A DNA stretch of 64,000 nt, taken from Paenibacillus pedocola (lineage in GTDB: Bacteria > Bacillota > Bacilli > Paenibacillales > Paenibacillaceae). The DNA lies in contig NZ_CP134223.1 in assembly GCF_031599675.1 (NCBI RefSeq), forward strand, positions 3,596,001-3,660,000. The letters are read 5' to 3'. The notes under the pieces were generated by a model. It was not told where the DNA came from and did no database searches. It saw only the letters and a program-made list of their open reading frames with translations. Below, one piece after another: positions 1 to 9,832 of the stretch (position 1 is its first letter; each line of letters opens with the position of its first letter). The position numbers and the translations under genes were made by a program.

Positions 1-10
1 AGTCATTGCT

Positions 11-2011
11 ATGTATACAAAAATAAAACGCCTTATCCGCCAATTCACGTCGCATTCGCTGCAAAGGAAAATGATGCTGCTCTTCGCCATTATGCTGATT
101 ATACCAGTCGTCACGGTAAGCTATTTTTCCTATACCACCTCCAGCAAGCAATTGGAGTTCAGAATGCAGGAAGCCACGCACACAAGCGTTGACATGCTGG
201 CCAATAATATCAGTGAAACGGTAACTGCTGCCAAGCAGAATGTACAGCAGCTTAGCCAGCAGCTGGTCTCCGCCAATCTTGACAACAAGACTGCCGAGAC
301 CCGTACACTGATTGATTTATTCGTGAAGGAACATCCGGAGCTTGAAATTCTTACTTCGGGGAATGAGAACGGAGCCTGGATGAAGTCACCTGACCCCGGC
401 AAGCAGGATTATGATCCGCGCACCCGCGACTGGTACATCGAAGCGATGAAAAATCCCGGTAAAGTCACACTCACCGGTCCAAGTATATCTGTAACTACCG
501 GCAACTACACCCTGTTCATCTCAGAATCACTAAAAGACGGCAAGGGGGCCGTTGCTACCACTCTCAATCTGAAAGTGATAGGTGAACGGATCAGCAATAT
601 TAAGCTTGGCAAAGACGGCTATTACTTTGTGGTTGACCGGAATAACAAGTTTGTCTCCCACCCGGTCAAAAAAGCCGGCGATGATATTGTGGATGATGTC
701 GCTAAGCTTTTGGTTAATGACAGCGGCAGCTTATCCTATACCGCTCCCGATACCGGGGTGGAGATGCGCGGTTATTATACTACCGACCCTACGACAGGCT
801 TTATTGTCGTTGGTGTGCTTCCCGCCCAAGAGTTCTCGGATGCTGCTTTACCGATTGTCTACACGAGCTCAATTGTCCTGGGAATCGCGCTGGTTATCTC
901 CCTGATCCTGATGTTCTTTGTCGTAAGAGCAATCTCCCGGCCGATCAGCAGGCTGAACCACTCCGCCCGCCGTGTGAGTGAGGGGTACCTGAATGAACAG
1001 ATTAAGATTGACCGTGCCGATGAAATCGGCGAGTTAGCCAAGAACTATAATCTCATGGTGGAATCGCTGCGAAATATCGTGACAGACATCTCGGATACTT
1101 CCGGCCTCTTGGCGGCATCCAGCCAGCAGCTGACGGCTACGACCGAAGAGAATGCTAAGGCTACCGCCTATGTGGCTGAGCTCGTTCAGGATTCAGCCTC
1201 CGGAGCCGATACACAGACTTCGGCGATGATCGAGACTTCCCGGGCCATGGAGGAAATGTCCGCCGGAATCCAAAAAATTGCCGAAGCCGCAGCTTCCATC
1301 GTCAATTCCTCGGGAGACACCGAAGCCGATGTCCACAGCGGCAGCCAGAAGATCGAACAGGTCAGCCGCCAAATGGATGCTATCCGCGAGTCCACTCACC
1401 TGTCTTCGGAGCTGATCGGACAATTGAACGGTTTAAACACACAGGTGTCGGCGATGAGCAGTGCGATCTCTAACATTGCTGTGCAGACTAATCTGTTGTC
1501 ACTCAATGCCGGGATTGAAGCTGCACGCGCCGGAGAACACGGCAGAGGATTCGCCGTAGTTGCAACCGAAGTACGCAAACTTGCCGATCAGTCCAAGTCC
1601 ACTGCCGGTAATATCCAGGAAACGATTGAGCAAATGACAGTGCTGATTGACCAAACCTATGAAGCGATTCATCACCGGGTTGCCGCTGATGTGGATCTGG
1701 GCATTCAAGTGATGGACGAAGCAAAAGCAGCTTTCGTGAATATTGAACAATCCACTGCCAGAATCAACGGCCAGATCCATGACATCTCGGCAATTACCGA
1801 AGAAATGTCTGCCGGGGCTGAGGAAGTTGCCGCATCGGTTGTAGAGATTTCGAACATCTCGCGTACCACATCCGACGCTCTACAGAATGTTACGGCGGCA
1901 ACAGAGCAGCAGCTCGCCTCGATGGATGAGATCACCACTTCTTCCGGTGAGCTGTCCAAAATGGCCGGTGACCTGCAGCAAAAAATCGAACGCTTCAAGC
2001 TGGAGGAGTAG
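11..2011 (+). CDS. Methyl-accepting chemotaxis protein (double-Cache type)
   Basis: Transmembrane chemoreceptor that senses an extracellular ligand and controls the CheA kinase. A first membrane segment lies near residues 20-42, followed by a roughly 230-residue extracellular region of dCache appearance (a conserved RDWY stretch near residue 140), a second membrane segment near 278-302, a HAMP linker, and a long coiled-coil signalling domain. The conserved hairpin tip ([16 protein letters not shown]) sits near residue 495. The 666-residue length is normal for the family. Only ten bases precede the ATG in this window, so its ribosome binding site and the exact start cannot be checked. The ligand cannot be predicted. 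No che genes are adjacent. Confidence 0.9.
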   Translation: MYTKIKRLIRQFTSHSLQRKMMLLFAIMLIIPVVTVSYFSYTTSSKQLEFRMQEATHTSVDMLANNISETVTAAKQNVQQLSQQLVSANLDNKTAETRTLIDLFVKEHPELEILTSGNENGAWMKSPDPGKQDYDPRTRDWYIEAMKNPGKVTLTGPSISVTTGNYTLFISESLKDGKGAVATTLNLKVIGERISNIKLGKDGYYFVVDRNNKFVSHPVKKAGDDIVDDVAKLLVNDSGSLSYTAPDTGVEMRGYYTTDPTTGFIVVGVLPAQEFSDAALPIVYTSSIVLGIALVISLILMFFVVRAISRPISRLNHSARRVSEGYLNEQIKIDRADEIGELAKNYNLMVESLRNIVTDISDTSGLLAASSQQLTATTEENAKATAYVAELVQDSASGADTQTSAMIETSRAMEEMSAGIQKIAEAAASIVNSSGDTEADVHSGSQKIEQVSRQMDAIRESTHLSSELIGQLNGLNTQVSAMSSAISNIAVQTNLLSLNAGIEAARAGEHGRGFAVVATEVRKLADQSKSTAGNIQETIEQMTVLIDQTYEAIHHRVAADVDLGIQVMDEAKAAFVNIEQSTARINGQIHDISAITEEMSAGAEEVAASVVEISNISRTTSDALQNVTAATEQQLASMDEITTSSGELSKMAGDLQQKIERFKLEE

Positions 2012-2057
2012 GCAAATCGCCTATCCTTCCTCCCCTTCCGGCGGATCCGCCATACCA

Positions 2058-2100
2058 CAAAAAGCCGTCCCTCCAATTCCATTGGGGGGACGGCTTTTTT
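2058..2100. terminator. Bidirectional rho-independent terminator
   Basis: An 11-bp stem (2063-2073 with 2084-2094) is flanked by an A-run on the left and six T on the right, so it can stop transcription from both sides. It separates the convergent chemoreceptor and gltD genes. Confidence 0.85.
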
Positions 2101-2120
2101 AGATCCGGCTGAAATATAAT

Positions 2121-3608
2121 TTAGACGAGAACGGTCGATCCCATCAAATATTTGTCAACCTCACGAGCGGCTTCGCGGCCTTCATTAATGGCCCAGACCA
2201 CGAGACTTTGCCCACGGCGCATGTCGCCGGCGGCAAAGACCTTATCCACATTCGTGTTGAACTTGCCGTAACGGGCTTTCACATTGCTGCGGCGGTCCGT
2301 ATCCAGGTTCAGCTCCTGAATGATATCCTGTTCCGGTCCGTCGAAGCCGATCGCGATCAGCGCGAGCTGAGCCGGATATACCGCTTCTGTTCCCGGAATA
2401 GGCTGATAGATCTTGCGGCCCGTTTCATCCACCATGCGGCGGATTTGCACGGTGTGCAGCTCTTTCAGGTTGCCTTCCTCATCACCGACGAATTTAGTAG
2501 TCATGATGGAGAATTCACGCGGATCATCGCCAAAGATTGCTTTGGCTTCCTGCTGTGCATAGTCAAGTGTGTACACATTCGGGAATTGCGGCCACGGGTT
2601 CGCGATCGGGTCGCGCTCCAGCGGTGCTTTTTCATGCGTACCGAACTGGGTGATGCTATTACAGCCATGCCGCAGAGAAGTCGCCACACAGTCGGAACCT
2701 GTATCCCCGCCGCCCAGTACAATCACATCTTTGCCTGCCGCAGATACGTAATTGCCATCCTCCAGATTGGAGTTCAAATAGCTCTTAATCGTGCCGTTCA
2801 GGTAATCCATCGCGTACATTACACCGTTCAGCTCGCTGCCTTCTACATTGAACCGGCGCGCTTTGGTCGCTCCGCCGCACAGGACAACAGCATCGTATTC
2901 GTCAACCAGCTGCTGGGCAGGGATATCCTTGCCAATCTCTGTATTCACTACGAAGTTGATGCCTTCAGCAGCCAGCAGATCAACCCGGCGCTGTACCACG
3001 CGCTTATCAAGCTTCATGGTAGGAATACCATATGTCAACAAACCGCCGACGCGGTCGCTGCGTTCAAATACAGTCACTGTATGTCCGGCTTTGTTAAGCT
3101 GAGCGGCTGCCGCAAGGCCTGCCGGGCCGGAGCCGACGATGGCTACTCTTTTACCGGTGCGTTTCTCAGGAGGATTAGGGACTACCCAGCCTTCCTCAAA
3201 GCCTTTATCAATGATTGCAAGCTCAATCGTCTTAATTGTAACCGGCTGGCCGATCAGGCCGACGGTACAGGAACCTTCACAAGGTGCAGGACAGATGCTG
3301 CCCGTAAATTCAGGGAAATTATTCGTCTTGTGCAGACGCTCCAGCGCTTCCTTCCACAGTCCCCGGTAAACCAGATTGTTCCACTCGGGAATCAGGTTGT
3401 GGACCGGGCAGCCCGATGTGCCGCCGGACATGTCAATGCCGGTATGGCAATAGGGGGTTCCGCAGTCCATGCAGCGGGCGCCCTGCGTCCGAAGCTCGTC
3501 CTCGGTAAGATGATGATGGAATTCTTCCCAGTCTTTGACGCGCTGTTCAGGATCCCGGTCACCTGGGAGCTGGCGCTTATACTCCATAAATCCAGTAGGT
3601 GTAGACAT
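2121..3608 (-). CDS. gltD: Glutamate synthase small (beta) subunit
   Basis: Iron-sulfur flavoprotein that passes electrons from NADPH to the glutamate synthase large subunit, which makes glutamate from glutamine and 2-oxoglutarate. The N-terminal cysteine clusters (CMDCGTPYC and CPAPCEGSC) bind Fe-S centres. [11 protein letters not shown] dinucleotide motif binds FAD, and GGGDTGSDC lies in the NADPH domain. I place the start at the ATG at 3608 (MSTPTGF), 18 codons inside the longest frame, because a GGGGGA sequence stands eight bases upstream. This gives 495 residues, normal for GltD. The large-subunit gene gltB is not in this window, so gltD is separate from it here. Confidence 0.93.
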   Translation of the reverse strand: MSTPTGFMEYKRQLPGDRDPEQRVKDWEEFHHHLTEDELRTQGARCMDCGTPYCHTGIDMSGGTSGCPVHNLIPEWNNLVYRGLWKEALERLHKTNNFPEFTGSICPAPCEGSCTVGLIGQPVTIKTIELAIIDKGFEEGWVVPNPPEKRTGKRVAIVGSGPAGLAAAAQLNKAGHTVTVFERSDRVGGLLTYGIPTMKLDKRVVQRRVDLLAAEGINFVVNTEIGKDIPAQQLVDEYDAVVLCGGATKARRFNVEGSELNGVMYAMDYLNGTIKSYLNSNLEDGNYVSAAGKDVIVLGGGDTGSDCVATSLRHGCNSITQFGTHEKAPLERDPIANPWPQFPNVYTLDYAQQEAKAIFGDDPREFSIMTTKFVGDEEGNLKELHTVQIRRMVDETGRKIYQPIPGTEAVYPAQLALIAIGFDGPEQDIIQELNLDTDRRSNVKARYGKFNTNVDKVFAAGDMRRGQSLVVWAINEGREAAREVDKYLMGSTVLV

Positions 3609-3642
3609 ATTTACGTTTCCCCCATCCGTTCTCTTCGTGTTG

Positions 3643-3648
3643 ATTATA
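3643..3648 (-). promoter_or_regulatory. Possible -10 element of gltD
   Basis: A TATAAT hexamer lies on the minus strand about 35 bases before the gltD start. No convincing -35 hexamer is found 16-18 bases upstream, so this is a weak call. Confidence 0.3.
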
Positions 3649-3840
3649 GTACATTGTAGCATACTGCGGCAGATTCATGTCGATCCAGCGCAATGAAGTA
3701 CCTGCACATTCTATACTATTTTTAAGTTTAGCAATTCTAATTTTAACTATATTAGCATTCAATACTTTCGCACTGTAATGGATTAATCTGCTGATTATTT
3801 GTACTATTTCACATGTTGTGTCAGAGAAAACGCTTTTTCG

Positions 3841-4332
3841 TTAAGCCGTACGTTGATAAACGTAGAATCGGTAATCATACGGGTTCTGCTCATCGCGAAT
3901 CCCCTGTATATTGGAGACCTCTTCCCATTCATCCCACTCTACTTCAGGAAACTTCGTCTCTCCCGCAAATTCCTCATCAATTCGGGTCACGATCAGCTTA
4001 TCGGCATACGGGAGCATCATCCGGTAAATCTCAGCTCCGCCGATGACCATCAGTTCATCTTCTTTGCGTCCTTCGGCCAGCGCTTCCTCCAGTGAATGAA
4101 TCACTTCCGCCCCTTCCGGCTGAAAGCTGGTATCCCGTGTAATCACGATACTCTTTCTGCCTTTTAGCGGCTTCCCGCCGAGCGATTCCCAAGTTTTGCG
4201 GCCCATAAGCATCCGTTTACCGAGAGTCTGCTCTTTGAAGTAGGCGAAATCCCGCGGCAGATGCCATGGCATATCATTATCCTTGCCGATAACGCCATTA
4301 GCGCCCATCGCCCAAATCATGCTGATACTCAT
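3841..4332 (-). CDS. dfrA: Dihydrofolate reductase
   Basis: Reduces dihydrofolate to tetrahydrofolate with NADPH, regenerating the cofactor oxidised by thymidylate synthase. The 163-residue product has the classic DHFR layout: an N-terminal SISMIWAMGANGVIG strand, the active-site segment MPWHLPRDF with its acidic residue, the MGRKTWESLG nucleotide-binding turn and VIGGAEIY. AAGGAGGG lies seven bases before the ATG. It follows thyA by 44 bp on the same strand, the usual folate operon. It looks like a housekeeping chromosomal enzyme rather than an acquired resistance allele. Confidence 0.96.
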   Translation of the reverse strand: MSISMIWAMGANGVIGKDNDMPWHLPRDFAYFKEQTLGKRMLMGRKTWESLGGKPLKGRKSIVITRDTSFQPEGAEVIHSLEEALAEGRKEDELMVIGGAEIYRMMLPYADKLIVTRIDEEFAGETKFPEVEWDEWEEVSNIQGIRDEQNPYDYRFYVYQRTA

Positions 4333-4376
4333 ATTTATGCCCTCCTTGTCAAAGAAACATCATGTCCCCAAAAAGA

Positions 4377-5171
4377 TTAGATTGCGACCGGAGCTTTAAT
4401 TCCCGGATGGTATACATAATTCTCAAACTCGAAATCTTCAAAAGTATAGTCAAAAATACTCTCCGGCTTTCTGCGAATATTCAGCTTCGGCAACGGATGC
4501 GGTTCCCTGGACAATTGGGTAGCCACCTGTTCCAGATGATTTGTATAAATGTGCACATCGCCGCCGGACCAAATGAAGTCGCCAACCTCTAATCCCGTCT
4601 GCTGCGCTACCATATGTGTAAGCAGTGCGTAGCTGGCAATATTAAAGGGCAGTCCAAGGAAGGTATCTACAGACCGCATGGTCAGCATGCAGGAGAGCTT
4701 GCCGTCCGCTACATAGAACTGGAAGACAAAGTGGCAAGGCGGCAGCTTCATCTCCTCAATCTCGCCTACATTCCAGGCACTGACGATATGGCGGCGGGAG
4801 TCCGGGTTGTGCTTGATCGATTCGATCACTGCGGAAATCTGGTCAATCGTCCGGCCATCCTTACTCTCCCAGGCACGCCACTGCGAACCGTACACCGGTC
4901 CCAGCTCACCGTTCTCGTCGGCCCATTCATCCCAGATGGAGACACCGTTCTCCTTCAGGTACGAAGTATTTGTATCTCCCTTTAAGAACCACAGGAGCTC
5001 GTATACTACTGATTTCAGATGGATTCGCTTGGTTGTAACCAGCGGGAACCCTTCGGACAGATCAAAGCGAAGCTGACGCCCAAATACGGAAATTGTGCCG
5101 GTTCCTGTGCGGTCGCTTTTTGTCGTGCCATGATCGAGTACATCCTGAAGTAAATCCAAATATTTACGCAA
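4377..5171 (-). CDS. thyA: Thymidylate synthase
   Basis: Methylates dUMP to dTMP using methylene-tetrahydrofolate. The catalytic cysteine lies in [12 protein letters not shown], and the folate and nucleotide motifs [11 protein letters not shown] and [14 protein letters not shown] are present. The longest open frame begins 29 codons upstream. I choose the TTG at 5171, preceded at eight bases by a GGGGAG purine run, because it gives exactly the 264 residues of the E. coli-type enzyme starting at [11 protein letters not shown]. It is co-transcribed with dfrA, whose product recycles the dihydrofolate made here. Confidence 0.96.
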   Translation of the reverse strand: MRKYLDLLQDVLDHGTTKSDRTGTGTISVFGRQLRFDLSEGFPLVTTKRIHLKSVVYELLWFLKGDTNTSYLKENGVSIWDEWADENGELGPVYGSQWRAWESKDGRTIDQISAVIESIKHNPDSRRHIVSAWNVGEIEEMKLPPCHFVFQFYVADGKLSCMLTMRSVDTFLGLPFNIASYALLTHMVAQQTGLEVGDFIWSGGDVHIYTNHLEQVATQLSREPHPLPKLNIRRKPESIFDYTFEDFEFENYVYHPGIKAPVAI

Positions 5172-5205
5172 GGTATTCGCTCCCCTCCCCTTTTTTTCTT
5201 CTCCC

Positions 5206-5234
5206 AGTTTACCATGACCTGACCGCCCTTGTAA
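5206..5234 (-). promoter_or_regulatory. Promoter of thyA-dfrA
   Basis: On the minus strand TTACAA (5229-5234) is separated by 17 bp from TAAACT (5206-5211), with a TG extended -10 dinucleotide. The thyA TTG start is about 35 bases downstream. Confidence 0.55.
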
Positions 5235-5357
5235 CTTCCTAAAGCGCAGAAAATGCAATTTCCTGATGATCCCTCACGGTCACCCGCACAGCGATTGCCT
5301 CTTCCTGTAAATAGTGGAAACTATGCTGCTTATAAAATCCAATTCCGCCAATTTCAG

Positions 5358-6422
5358 CTACTCCCAGATCTTCAGCTCCACACGTCCCTCTTCAGCAATC
5401 AGCTTAGCCTGTCCTCCTATCGGAAAAGTGATCAGCGGCGAAGTATGTCCAAAATTCACATCGGCGATGACCGGAAGCTGCTGCAGCTCCTTTTTACTCC
5501 TAATGATCGTAGACAGTAAATCCGGCGTTATCCGCGATGCCCTTTGAAATCTGCCGATTACCAGCCCTCTGACCTGCTCAAAGCCCGGCTGATGAATCAG
5601 AGATTGCAGATCCCGGTCGAAGGTTTCCGGACTGGATTCAAAGTCATCCTCCAGAAACAGAATTGCATCCTTAAGGCTTGGCATAAACTCCGTACCTTGA
5701 AGCAAATTCAACGTACATAGATTGCCGCCGATAATGATTCCTTCCGCAGATCCTGGATAGATCGTAACCGGACCAGCATTAGGCTCAAACGTACGATTTT
5801 CCTGATCCAAGAACCAAGCATCGTCACTCCACTGTGCAGAGGGTTGTACAAGGATCTCCACGTCCTCCGTCATCATCTGGATAAAGTGCCGGATCGTATA
5901 TTCATTCCCGTACCGCATGGCTAACGTCGAAAAATGAGGACCCGAATACGTAATCAGTCCGGTTCGGGTGTATATCGCACTTCCTAGCGCTGTAATATCC
6001 GAGTATCCGCAGAGACGTTTGGGATTAGCGGCAATCAGCTCATAATCAAGCTCACGCAGCAGCTGGTTACAGTTGTGGCCCCCTAGGGTCGTCAGTATCC
6101 CCTTAACCTTAGGGTCACGAAAAGCCTCATGGATATCCTCTACTCTGGAGCTGACAGAAGAGGATGAGAACACATCCAACTCATAAGCATGTTCGGCAAA
6201 AGAAACCGTGAACCCGAGCCCCTGGAGCAGCCCTTTAGATGCCTCAATTTGTTCAGGGGCTATGATTCCAAGACTATTGGATGGTGAAATGATGCGGATT
6301 TCGTCTCCTGCTTTCAGTTTAGCTGCTTTCATAGCTTTCAAACTGCGCTCTCCGCTATCCATAAGGTCGTGTTTCATTTCAATGCCGAAAGTACGGGCTT
6401 CTTGTTCAGAAATTCTTTGCAT
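5358..6422 (-). CDS. LD-carboxypeptidase family protein (peptidase S66, MccF-like)
   Basis: Serine peptidase of the S66 family, which contains muropeptide LD-carboxypeptidases and MccF-type immunity proteins. The nucleophile serine lies in GYSDITALGSAIY. The expected glutamate is in the FLEDDFESSPETFDRDL region, and the histidine is in DVNFGHTSP near the C-terminus. There is no signal peptide, so it is probably cytoplasmic, which fits either murein recycling or detoxification of a peptide-nucleotide. A GGAGGG ribosome site precedes the start; methionine 16 is a possible alternative start. It lies alone between a terminator and the thyA promoter. Confidence 0.85.
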   Translation of the reverse strand: MQRISEQEARTFGIEMKHDLMDSGERSLKAMKAAKLKAGDEIRIISPSNSLGIIAPEQIEASKGLLQGLGFTVSFAEHAYELDVFSSSSVSSRVEDIHEAFRDPKVKGILTTLGGHNCNQLLRELDYELIAANPKRLCGYSDITALGSAIYTRTGLITYSGPHFSTLAMRYGNEYTIRHFIQMMTEDVEILVQPSAQWSDDAWFLDQENRTFEPNAGPVTIYPGSAEGIIIGGNLCTLNLLQGTEFMPSLKDAILFLEDDFESSPETFDRDLQSLIHQPGFEQVRGLVIGRFQRASRITPDLLSTIIRSKKELQQLPVIADVNFGHTSPLITFPIGGQAKLIAEEGRVELKIWE

Positions 6423-6456
6423 TCATTAAGCCCTCCAAAATAAAAGTATAATTCTC

Positions 6457-6503
6457 AAAAAAGGGACTCCCTCCGCCATTATTATGACATAGGAAGTCCC
6501 TTC
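6457..6503 (-). terminator. Terminator of the pdh operon
   Basis: A 12-bp stem with one mismatch (6461-6472 with 6491-6502) is followed on the minus strand by six T. It lies 33 bases after the lpdA stop and insulates the next gene. Confidence 0.8.
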
Positions 6504-6535
6504 TATGATGTGTCGCTTAAGCAGACGGTGATTTA

Positions 6536-7948
6536 TTATTTCACAACGTGGATTGGGTGGCCTTCTACCAGCTCAGCCGCTTCCATGACGATTTCGCCAA
6601 GGGTAGGATGCGCGTGGATTGTCAAAGCGATATCTTCGAGCGTAGCGCCCATTTCAATCGCCAGACCCAGCTCAGCAATCAGGTTGGATGCTTCAATACC
6701 CACGATTTGTGCACCCAGTACGAGGTTGTTCTCGCTGTTAGCCACAATCTTGATGAAGCCTTCCGGAGCGTTCAAAGAAACCGCACGGCCATTGCCCGCG
6801 AACGGGAATTTGCCGGCTTTTACTTTGTAGCCCTTGTCTTTAGCTTCTTTTTCAGTCAGACCTACGCTGGAGCACTCAGGATCGGTAAATACAACCGCCG
6901 GAATGACTTTATAGTCGACAACTGATTTGTGGCCGGAAATCGCTTCTGCAGCGATCTTGCCTTCATAGGAAGCTTTGTGTGCCAGGGCCAGCCCTGGAAC
7001 GATATCGCCGATAGCATAGATGTTAGGGATATTAGTGCGGCCTTGGTGGTCAACTTTGATCAGACCGCGTTCGTCAAGCTCGACACCGATCAGATCAAGA
7101 CCCAGTTCACCATCTGTGTTTGGACGGCGTCCAACAGTAACGAGCAGGTAATCCGCTGTAATCTCTTTGGAATCGCCGCCCACGGAGTACTTCACGGTTA
7201 CTTCCTTGTCGTTCTGAACAGCGCTTTCCGCTTTGGCATTCGTTACGATCTCAATGCCTGTCTTCGCCATGTTCTTGGCAACCAGACGGGTCATATCTTT
7301 GTCGAAGCCTGGCAGTACAGTATCCAGACCTTCAATGATCGTTACTTTAGTACCGAATTTGGAGTACATCTGGCCAAGCTCGGCACCGATGTAGCCGCCG
7401 CCGATAACGATCATGCTCTTAGGGATCTCAGGCAGATCCAGAGCTTCTGTCGAGGACAGGATACGTCCGCCGAACGGGAAAGGCTTCAGCTCAATCGGAC
7501 GGGAACCTGTCGCGATGATGCAGTTATTGAATTTGTAGCGCGGGGATTCATGCTCATTGAACAAACGGGCTTCATTTGTGCTGATGAACATAGCTTCTCC
7601 GCTAAATACTTCGATTTTGTTACCCTTCATCAGGCTGGTAACACCGGTGGTCATTCTTTTCACGACACCGTTTTTGAATTCCATAGTTTTGGACCAGTCT
7701 ACCTTAACATTCTCGGCAGTTACACCGAAAACTTCGCCGTGCTGTGCAGCTTCATATTGATGGGCTGCAGAGATCAGGGCTTTGGACGGAATACATCCGC
7801 GGTTCAAGCAGACACCGCCGAGCTCCGATTTATCCACGATCAGTACCTTCTGGCCGAGCTGGGCGGCACGAATTGCCGCCACATACCCGCCGGGACCTGC
7901 ACCAATTACCAATGTGTCGATTTCGATTGAAGCGTCTCCGACTACCAT
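6536..7948 (-). CDS. lpdA: Dihydrolipoyl dehydrogenase (E3)
   Basis: Flavoprotein that reoxidises the dihydrolipoyl groups of the pyruvate dehydrogenase complex and reduces NAD. The FAD site GAGPGGYVAAI is near residue 16 and the redox-active disulfide is formed by Cys47 and Cys52 in GGVCLNRGCIPSKAL. The NAD-binding GGGYIGAELG follows, and the C-terminal dyad is His447/Glu452 in HAHPTLGE. It is the last gene of the operon, three bases after pdhC, and has a GGAGGTG ribosome site. Its 470 residues are typical. Confidence 0.97.
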   Translation of the reverse strand: MVVGDASIEIDTLVIGAGPGGYVAAIRAAQLGQKVLIVDKSELGGVCLNRGCIPSKALISAAHQYEAAQHGEVFGVTAENVKVDWSKTMEFKNGVVKRMTTGVTSLMKGNKIEVFSGEAMFISTNEARLFNEHESPRYKFNNCIIATGSRPIELKPFPFGGRILSSTEALDLPEIPKSMIVIGGGYIGAELGQMYSKFGTKVTIIEGLDTVLPGFDKDMTRLVAKNMAKTGIEIVTNAKAESAVQNDKEVTVKYSVGGDSKEITADYLLVTVGRRPNTDGELGLDLIGVELDERGLIKVDHQGRTNIPNIYAIGDIVPGLALAHKASYEGKIAAEAISGHKSVVDYKVIPAVVFTDPECSSVGLTEKEAKDKGYKVKAGKFPFAGNGRAVSLNAPEGFIKIVANSENNLVLGAQIVGIEASNLIAELGLAIEMGATLEDIALTIHAHPTLGEIVMEAAELVEGHPIHVVK

Positions 7949-7951
7949 TTA

Positions 7952-9622
7952 TTACACCTCCATAACTAACATATCAGGATTTGCAAGCAGGGTCTTAATG
8001 TAATTCATGAAGTTCTGGGCTGTTGCACCATCGATAATCCGGTGGTCAAAGCTCAAGGACAGGGCCATTACAGGAGCTGCTACGATTTCGCCGTTCTTAA
8101 CAACCGGTTTCTCAGTGATACGTCCGGTACCCAGAATGGCAACTTCAGGGAAGTTAATGATCGGAGTGAAGAACATACCGCCGGCGGAGCCGATGTTGCT
8201 GATGGAGATCGTGCTGCCTTTCATTTCATTAGGAGCCAGTTTACCGTCGCGTCCGCGAACAGCCAGATCAGTGATGGCACTAGCGATCATCCAGATGCTC
8301 TTACGGTCAGCATCCTTGATAACCGGAACAATCAGACCGTTGTCTGTATCTGTTGCGATACCGATGTTGTAGTATTTCTTGTAAACAATTTCGTTAGTGG
8401 CTTCGTCAATCATCGCATTAAGCGCAGGGAATTGACGGGAAGCTGCAACCAGTGCTTTGACGATGAACGGAAGGTAAGTAACCTTCACGCCTTTCTTCTC
8501 GGCAACAGGCTTCATGCGGGCACGGAAGGCTACCAGCTCGGTAACATCCACTTCGTCCATGATCGTAACATGCGGTGCAGTGTAAGCCGATTTAACCATA
8601 GCGTTAGCGATCGCTTTACGGATACCCTTGAATGGTACGCGTTCTTCTTCCAGGCTTACATTGCCGGATGCTGCAGCTGGAGCTGCTGCTTTTGCTGCAG
8701 GCGCTGCTGCTGCCGCTGGAGCAGTAGCTGCTGCAGCAGATGCTGCAGGCGCTGCCGCTGCTGGTACCGCCGCAGGTGCTGCGGAGCCGCCCTTCAGGAA
8801 GGCTTCAACATCTTCGTGAGTAATCTTGCCGTTCTTGCCGGAGCCATTCACTTTGGAGATGTCAACGCTTTGGTCACGGGCGAATTTGCGTACACTTGGT
8901 GTAGCCAGAATGTCACGGTTAGGCGCTGGAGCAGCAGCCTGTGCAGCAGCTGGTGCCGGTGCAGCTTCCTGGGCTGCAGGAGCTTCAGCGTGGCCGCCTT
9001 CCTGCTGTGGAACTTCGCCTTCAGCAGCAATAATTGCTACAACTTCGCCTACGCGGCATACCTGTCCGTCTTTCACACGCACTTCAAGGACAGTACCGTT
9101 GACCGGGCAAGGAACCTCTACTACTGCCTTATCATTCTGCACTTCCATTACGATATCGTCGTCAGTTACTTTATCGCCGACTTTGATATGCATTTTGATG
9201 ATTTCGCCTTCGTGCAGACCTTCACCCAATTCAGGGAAACGGTATTCAAAGTTCACAGCGCCGCCGGTTGCCGGGCTGCTTGTTGCAGGAGAAGAAGTAG
9301 TATCCGCTCCGCCTTTAGCTGCATCTGCCTCTTGAGTGGACTGCGGTTCTGCATGGCTTGGTTCCTGCTCAGGAACATCGCCTTCTGCATCGATAATTGC
9401 CACAACTTCACCTACGCGGCAGACTTGACCGTCTTTAGTGAAAACTTCAAGCACTGTGCCGTTGACCGGGCAAGGTACCTCTACTACTGCCTTGTCATTC
9501 TGAACTTCCATTACGATATCGTCATCGGTTACTTTATCGCCGGCTTTGATATGCATTTTGATAATTTCGCCCTCATGCAAACCTTCGCCCAGCTCAGGGA
9601 ACCGGTACTCAAATTTTGCCAC
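7952..9622 (-). CDS. pdhC: Dihydrolipoamide acetyltransferase (E2) with two lipoyl domains
   Basis: Core subunit of the pyruvate dehydrogenase complex that moves the acetyl group to CoA. Two nearly identical lipoyl domains (about residues 1-78 and 123-200) each carry the lipoylated lysine in EVQNDKAVVEVP (K44 and K165). A subunit-binding domain follows at about 238-276 (ATPSVRKFARD), then a long Ala/Pro linker, then the catalytic domain ending with the DHRIIDG motif near residue 526. B. subtilis E2 has one lipoyl domain, so this copy has an internal duplication. The GTG start follows GGAGG at eight bases. Confidence 0.96.
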   Translation of the reverse strand: MAKFEYRFPELGEGLHEGEIIKMHIKAGDKVTDDDIVMEVQNDKAVVEVPCPVNGTVLEVFTKDGQVCRVGEVVAIIDAEGDVPEQEPSHAEPQSTQEADAAKGGADTTSSPATSSPATGGAVNFEYRFPELGEGLHEGEIIKMHIKVGDKVTDDDIVMEVQNDKAVVEVPCPVNGTVLEVRVKDGQVCRVGEVVAIIAAEGEVPQQEGGHAEAPAAQEAAPAPAAAQAAAPAPNRDILATPSVRKFARDQSVDISKVNGSGKNGKITHEDVEAFLKGGSAAPAAVPAAAAPAASAAAATAPAAAAAPAAKAAAPAAASGNVSLEEERVPFKGIRKAIANAMVKSAYTAPHVTIMDEVDVTELVAFRARMKPVAEKKGVKVTYLPFIVKALVAASRQFPALNAMIDEATNEIVYKKYYNIGIATDTDNGLIVPVIKDADRKSIWMIASAITDLAVRGRDGKLAPNEMKGSTISISNIGSAGGMFFTPIINFPEVAILGTGRITEKPVVKNGEIVAAPVMALSLSFDHRIIDGATAQNFMNYIKTLLANPDMLVMEV

Positions 9623-9640
9623 CTTGATAACCTCCTAAAA

Positions 9641-9764
9641 GTTTTGTTAGCATCTGCTTCTTCGAATCACTCCGCAAAACTTGCTTCGAAAGCATACGCT
9701 TAGTTTTGTTAGCATCTGCTTCTTCGAATCACTTCGCAAAACTTGCATCGAAAGCATCCGCCTA
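9641..9764. repeat. 62-bp tandem duplication between pdhB and pdhC
   Basis: Two adjacent 62-bp units (9641-9702 and 9703-9764) differ at only a few positions. Each contains internal inverted segments (GTTTTG with CAAAAC, and TTCGAA-type words), so each can fold in the pdh messenger RNA. The block ends just before the pdhC ribosome site. It codes for nothing recognisable. Confidence 0.8.
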
Positions 9765-9796
9765 GTAAGTATCTTAAATGTATTGCAGAAACGGGT

Positions 9797-9818
9797 GCCG
9801 CCCTTAAATAAGGACGGC
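9797..9818 (-). other. Intercistronic hairpin after pdhB
   Basis: GCCGTCCTT pairs with AAGGGCGGC in the transcript 15 bases after the pdhB stop. There is no T-run, so it is unlikely to be a full terminator. It could protect the pdhAB 3' end or be a processing site. Confidence 0.55.
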
Positions 9819-9832
9819 AGCTTGAAACTTAT

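Noticed and set aside
2208..3659. 483-codon plus-strand frame opposite gltD
   Set aside because: Antisense shadow; gltD has all family motifs and a ribosome site, and the opposite frame matches nothing.
5235..5357. Open minus-strand frame of about 40 codons resembling the end of an acetyltransferase (GFYKQHSFHYLQEE)
   Set aside because: No start codon or ribosome site and it would overlap the end of the S66 gene; it may be a gene remnant but support is too weak.
8042..9703. 553-codon plus-strand frame opposite pdhC
   Set aside because: It is an antisense shadow of a strongly conserved gene, rich in Cys, Arg and Ser as expected for reverse frames of Ala-rich proteins.
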